Assembly: GCA_944548615.1 (NCBI GenBank)
Contig: OX155952.1
Span: 35,041,788-35,105,787 of the forward strand
DNA length: 64,000 bases
Source: Micropterix aruncella
Lineage: Eukaryota; Arthropoda; Insecta; Lepidoptera; Micropterigidae
Reading direction: 5' to 3'
The notes under the pieces are model-generated. The model did not search any database. It saw only the letters and a list, made by a program, of their open reading frames with translations, and had not been told where the DNA came from. Position numbers and translations under genes: made by a program. Shown here in pieces: positions 58,410 through 64,000 of this stretch. Position 1 is the stretch's first letter. Each line of letters begins with the position of its first letter.

Positions 58410-59405
58410 CATCATGCGGTTAATCCGTTTTTATCTTTGTATTAGCTGATATCCGCCTGTTTTAATACCTATAGTAGAATCTTAGTTTAATTATAATTAG
58501 AGTCGACATATATTTCCAGGATTGGATATCAGGATCGCATCATCCAGAACGTGGGTGGATGCGCGTGGTGATTAATTCCCACACTGCTAGCGTGGAGCCT
58601 GATGCAGCCATCTATATGTCAGCTAGATATGCCCTCAGATACAAATAAGTTGGCTCCACATACCCTTTGCTCGTAAATCATGAGACATAAAGACAAACGG
58701 TCGGCTGTCTGCCAGCAGACTGCGACCAAACTACTACTGGCTGATTATGTATTGTAGATGATTACTCTATGATTTATGTAGATACCTAGTCTTTTCTGAA
58801 AAATAAAAGATTATGATTATGATTATCAATGCCAACTCGTGGCATGTTCCCAAACGAATCGAAGCTTGAATCGATTTTCGAAATTAAGATCATAGTCGGC
58901 ACAAATGAAGGGAGAAGAAAACGTGTAACGGGAACGTAGATCAAGGTCCATGTGGTGACGGTGGACAATGTTCATTATTTACCTAGATGACCCTTCGGTT
59001 GACGATTAGGGGAAACTGTAATGGGAAATAATAATCAATTCCAATGACTTTTCCATGAGGTATAATTTAAGTAAAATGTATTTTTTTCTAGAAACTCAAA
59101 TATTTTTATTATTACATTGTTAGCTAGCTAAACATCTATGTAACGTATATGAGAATGTCTTATTTCAATAAAAATGTGATATACATTCACAGAGTTTTCG
59201 TCAACAATTTCTTATGCGTAAAATTTGAGTCTATTTTTGGAACCACCCGTGACATAGAATATCAGTTTAATCACCAAACCCAATAAAATTGGGTTAATTT
59301 TCTGTTGCCAATTATTCATTTATGATAGAACTAGTCGTTCTCTTCGAAATTAAATAATTTAAAAAACATATTGTGCACCATTGTAAGGGATCTAAGACAC
59401 AATTT
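58410..59405. other. noncoding, no gene recognised
   Basis: AT-rich with a 'gattatgattatgattatca' simple repeat near 58,810. No gene recognised. Confidence 0.4.
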
Positions 59406-59409
59406 ACTA

Positions 59410-59575
59410 TACAAATGTCCCACCCGTGACGACGGAATGCGCCGTATACAGTTTTTAGAAAAATATATTTGGGTTACAGACAAAATATTTTTTGTCTCTC
59501 AAACCCTACTTACAACGTCATTCGTTAAATTAGTAAATTTAAAAAATGGTATTGCCAATATTTCCTAAAGTTGAC
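59410..59575 (-). repeat. dispersed repeat, pair of 60-190
   Basis: The minus strand matches the beginning of the window ('accattttttaaatttacta', 'gtagggtttgaga', 'attttgtctgtaaccc'). A 65-codon + frame across it is an artefact. Confidence 0.55.
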
Positions 59576-59759
59576 ATAGAGCGTTATTCCCCGTAACCCT
59601 TCATATGCATAATATTCTTCGCTTTATTGTTCATATCAATTCCCGTTGTATCCAAATGCTATTTCAATATAGGTGCAATCATTTTCATTGGGTATTATTG
59701 GGAATGAAAAACAATCTAACATGGCACTTCAGCTTTTACTAGCCACTGGCTAGATTTAG

Positions 59760-60060
59760 GGTTCATTCTCCTTTTTAATTATTGGCTCGAAACTTTCGCG
59801 TTCCTTCGCTGCCGGGAGTCTAATAAATCACATTTCGAATGCAACGATGCCGGATGTCAAAGTGCGATGGGTTCGCTAATGCAAATTCACGCCATTCCTC
59901 GGCAGAAGACGCCTCCCCTTCACCCCTCCCCCTAACTCCCTCTTCCGTCCCTTTCCTGCTCGTTTCGTCTTAACCAGGTTGAAGTATTTTTAATTACTTT
60001 TCAGCCCCGACAAGTCACGGGAATGCCAGCACTTTGGCAGTGCTTCTTCTTATCGAGGAA
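59760..60060. other. GC-richer unique-looking segment
   Basis: The composition rises sharply, with pyrimidine-rich tracts ('cctccccttcacccctcccc'). An octamer ATGCAAAT occurs at about 59,879-59,886. No coding frame or repeat was recognised. A conserved noncoding element is one possibility. Confidence 0.35.
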
Positions 60061-60237
60061 AAGTTATAGACATAGTTAAAAAAAGCTTTGTTCTTAGTAT
60101 TTATTCTAAATTTACCATTTCATCTTCTTCTTCTTTTTCAAGTAGTTTATTATATCCTGGGGAAGCTAGTGTTAGTATTGACTAATCTAAACAATGACGT
60201 TATTCTTTAAAGTTTTTATATTAGGTTATAGTACGTA

Positions 60238-60650
60238 GCATGCTACGTTCGGTAAGTCATGCATTATCCAAGTCGGAGAGGCTAGCCTATATCGCCGGCC
60301 CAGCGGTTTACAACAAACTCAGCGAGCACATTAGGCAGGCGCAATCTCTTGACGTGTTTAAGAGACGCCTTAAGAGATACTTTACAGATAAGGCGTTTTA
60401 CTCACTGGAGGAATATTACTCGAGTGAAGTCTAAAATGCTTTGGTGGCTAAAGTATTTAATGATCTCTCTTGCATTTTGTCTTGTATTTTCTTCTTTTTA
60501 CATTATTCTTGTGTTTTTTTTCTTCATTTTGTTTTGTTATTTTATCTTTTCTTTACGATAAAAAAAATATATATGTTTGTTTGCTAATATGTATGAATGT
60601 TCGCTAATCTGACTTGTATACCAGTATACTAATAAAATGAATATGACTAT
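60238..60650 (+). pseudogene. LINE ORF2 C-terminus and 3' end
   Basis: The + frame gives SKSERLAYIAGPAVYNKLSE, QAQSLDVFKRRLKRYFTDKA and FYSLEEYYSSEV with a stop at 60,434. GP-x-YN-x-L and FK-LK-FL-x-KAFYSL are conserved at the end of CR1/jockey-like ORF2. A T-rich 3' UTR follows to about 60,650. It is 5'-truncated. Confidence 0.75.
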
Positions 60651-60659
60651 GAATAATAA

Positions 60660-61330
60660 ATATACCTATCGCTATTTGTGTCTATCTTGCTACGGTATTC
60701 GGCCTAGTTAGGCAGACTTTTGCATTCCTTTTTAAACATTTCATTAAGGAAATAAATTTATTCCTGTTCTTATTCTTATTTCTGAACAAAAAAACCTCGT
60801 CTAAATGGAGTCAATATGGCCCGGTATAAAATAAAACGATTGTTTACCATGCCTCCGATTGCTGCTTTTGTTCTCTTGTTATTTTTACCTTTGACCTGCA
60901 AAGCTGTAGTTGGTGCCGTGACAGATGTTTCAAGTTTGAGCGACATGAAGTAAATTTGTCCCCATTTGTAAGGCGATACGCCTCGGAGGACGAATTGTGT
61001 TTATATAAGTTGCCTCCTTGTTCGGAATTTCCTCCTCAATCTGTCAGATGATTTGCCCGTATCACTTTGACGAGAGACAACTGCTAGTGCACGAGCCCGA
61101 TGCAGTTTACCCTACTCCATAGGGAACACCAATCAAATTCGTCTCAAAACATCTTTAAATTGTATACAACAACATACATTGAGTAAAAGTATATCTAGAG
61201 CACAACAGTCGAGTAAAGAAAAACATTAAAATGTATGTTGTAAGAGGAAGAATCAAAGCTTAAAAGTTATAAATAGTTTAATATATAGGAACTTACAATT
61301 GAACATTATAAAAAAATCTAAGTAGCAATA
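60660..61330. other. noncoding, no gene recognised
   Basis: Contains a 'cggcctagttaggcagact' word like LINE 3' ends near 60,700, otherwise nothing recognisable. Confidence 0.4.
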
Positions 61331-61334
61331 ATAT

Positions 61335-61560
61335 ACCTTAATTTTTATTTTTTTTATTTTTTATTTATCCATATTAATAACATTATAATTAATTAATTAC
61401 AAACTATTGATTAAAAACTAGTAGTGCTTAACATTAATACTTAATTAATCATTGATAAAAAAAAAAAGGTACAGGCTCATGTGGATTTTACTGCCTCACT
61501 AGGCTTAGGCCTGTGTCGAGGCAGTAGTCTATTGAAGGTTGTCTAGTAGCAGCCGTGTGT
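61335..61560 (-). repeat. retroelement 3' end, minus orientation
   Basis: The minus strand reads a hairpin 'actgcctcgacacaggccta' with 'gtgaggcagt', then an AT-rich 3' UTR and an A/T-rich tail near 61,340-61,365. This matches the style of other LINE 3' ends in the window. No coding part is attached. Confidence 0.5.
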
Positions 61561-61595
61561 TAAAAAAATATAATAATATATATATACATACATAT

Positions 61596-61968
<373 letters not shown>

Positions 61969-62099
61969 CATATACATACATATACACATATACAATATAC
62001 ATAACACAATAGTAATATAACACTAATATTATATTTATATATAATATATATATATATATAATATATAATATTATTGATAGATATTTTTACCATAATGAT

Positions 62100-62680
62100 T
62101 TATACAAAAACACGCTTGTGTTTCCCATTGACATATATTATACGAGTATTTAGGGTTGGGGATTTTTCAGTGATTTAACCAATAAGCTACTAAAGTCGGG
62201 CCTACAAGAAGATATATTATTAACAACAAAGGCACACACATGTACGACGCTCATTGCAAGCGCAACCAAGCAGCATGAATTGTACGAATCCATGTCAAGT
62301 TTCTTGACGCTGCGGGCGCTGGACGTTTCGATGCCACATAATCAAACATGTGTAAAGTGATTTAATTTTAATATCAGTGTATGCCCGTCTAAGAATTACA
62401 CGAATAAGGTACCAACAACTATATATTGTGAAAAACCCCGACCAGCACGAAATATTATAGGTCGTGCACTTAAATACTTGTTAACAGTCTTGCTGAAAAA
62501 TGTCTAGTAATTGTTATGATAGAGTTAATGCGCATTATGATGTAATAGTAATATAAAGTTATAATTGAAATTTAAGAAATACCATCGTAAAGGTAAACTT
62601 TAAAATTTTTGCTGGGTTTTTTATTACGTTAGCAAAGTATGTGTTTGCAGCATTTACTTTGCCGTAGACATAGTCGAGTG
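62100..62680. other. noncoding, no gene recognised
   Basis: Nothing recognisable. Confidence 0.4.
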
Positions 62681-62689
62681 TATGTCCGT

Positions 62690-63790
62690 CTTTTTTTATT
62701 TCATCAGTTTTAGTCCTATTTGGTCCAATGTTGTTCATTTCTTTAGCTGCTATCCAATGGAAATAGTTTTAGTATTCAGGGTTATAGTTCAGCCTCGATT
62801 TTGTACTGATAGTATTTTTCTTGGTCTATTTAATTATATTCGAAAAATACCCCTATACATATATGTAGTAAAATCTTAGTCTTTTGTGGAAAACGTTTGC
62901 CTGCCTATGTAATCTGTCCCGCTTCTTTATACTGTTTGTTATTTCATCGATTATCCATGGTTTTCATCTTTTGTATTTAGTCTTTTAAGTCTTGACAACT
63001 GGTCAAGTGTTGTATGTCGCTACGAATATCCCAACAGAATTCTAAATATTATTTGTACTATATAAGTCCACCCATATCTCCTTACTTAAATCCCTCCTTA
63101 ATTTGTCTTAGAAAATTATAGTTCTTGTGAATTGATGTTGACGAAGTTCATGTCGTTTTTCTTGAAATGCCAACAATGTACAATAGTGGTCAGTTATGGT
63201 GGTTCTCACAGCTGCCGCTATCAATACTTAGGATGAAGACATATATGTGATCAATAGAGATCTGCATATTATCGGTATCTTTGATGCTGTATTTATCGTT
63301 GGCATATATCCAAGTTAACTTGGGTCGAGTTGACCATTTCCGTATCTTTGGTGGCAACTAAGTCCGTCCTTCAATACCGCTCTCGATTAGTAGGGTGCTC
63401 TAACCGCTTCCAGAAACAGACCCTACTTCCATCTCGTATAAAGTATGATTGTGACTAAGGGTGTGGTATTCGATGGATCCTCCTTTTTCATGGGGATGAT
63501 TTGATACTCATAGCCCAGATTCCGGCTGAGCTCCCCAGTTTTCGTATGGGATTGTATATTTTTTATCTCTAGTCTGTGGAATCCGGCAAACGTCTACGTC
63601 ATTAATCAACTCTTTTGGTTTATGAGCATTTTCTGCATCCTCCTCCAGTTGACATCGGTAGTTCCTTCATCAAGATTAGCTCCTTGTCCGTCTTTCGAAT
63701 CTCATCCGAAAATACCATTATTATATACTCTTTCTTACTGACAGTAGCGAACACAACTGCCGAATATAAAACCACAATGACGCAATGCCG
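62690..63790 (-). pseudogene. LINE endonuclease and linker, heavily decayed
   Basis: The minus strand shows, in order and with many frame breaks, SNHP-like ORF1-end sequence, ISIDHIYVFI (SxIDHI motif), TDHYCTLLAF (catalytic Asp-His) and PWIIDEITNSIKKRDRLHRQ, which parallels the SPWITDGLIFNIRKRD linker of the LINE at 54.8 kb. The RT part would lie at lower coordinates but is absent. Its sequence differs enough from the 52.5-57.7 kb element to be another family. Confidence 0.6.
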
Positions 63791-64000
63791 ACTGACCCTT
63801 GTTCTCGCTTCTTCTTCGTGATATAATTAGAGGTAGTCGATATAGGTACTCATGGGATGTGCTTCCTTACAAAACCAGCGCTTTGTTATTATCTTAGATG
63901 ACGTTTCGATAAAATTAAATAACTCGAATCAAAATTACTAACCTACTCAAAGGTCAGTTATTCAATGCCGAAATTTTCCGATATGGCATCATAATAAAAC

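Overview
This is a 64-kb stretch of AT-rich insect nuclear DNA. It is most likely lepidopteran, judged from the repeat types (CR1/jockey-like LINE debris, RTE-like 3' ends, many foldback MITEs, a 5S-derived SINE) and from an animal gene with short GT-AG introns. The species cannot be fixed from the sequence alone.

Only one host protein-coding gene is supported: a 13-exon membrane adenylyl cyclase on the + strand (35,958-40,054; 1,074 codons plus stop). Every splice junction I placed keeps the frame. It has two six-helix membrane domains and two class III cyclase domains. Both metal-binding aspartates are present, but two residues of the C2 half are unusual: a Trp where the forskolin-contacting Ser normally sits, and an Arg for the conserved phosphate-binding Lys. 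It resembles the insect ACX group, but that assignment is inference.

Almost everything else is transposable-element sediment. Left part (1-20 kb): dispersed repeats, a tandem dimer, a 316-bp (TA)n tract, a tRNA-like SINE head, LINE fragments and the first copies of an unnamed GC-richer repeat of about 600-750 bp. Middle (20-35 kb): tandem arrays, a palindromic MITE carrying a 5S rRNA-derived SINE, a 0.9-kb foldback element, duplicated LINE pieces around a broken DDE transposase remnant, a PIF/Harbinger-like remnant and LINE 3' ends. Right of the gene (40-64 kb): LINE and mariner remnants, more copies of the unnamed repeat, several foldback elements, one nearly full-length but inactivated CR1-like LINE (52.5-57.7 kb, - strand), a G-quadruplex-prone run and a second long (TA)n tract.

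The most interesting unnamed system is the GC-richer repeat family, with at least ten copies or pieces on both strands. Two copies have perfect target-site duplications (11 and 14 bp). Copies share a 3' end with a TTCG-capped hairpin, some are 5'-truncated, and one is nested in an older copy. This pattern fits target-primed reverse transcription, yet no poly(A) tail or coding capacity is seen. No CRISPR array or prokaryotic operon is present.
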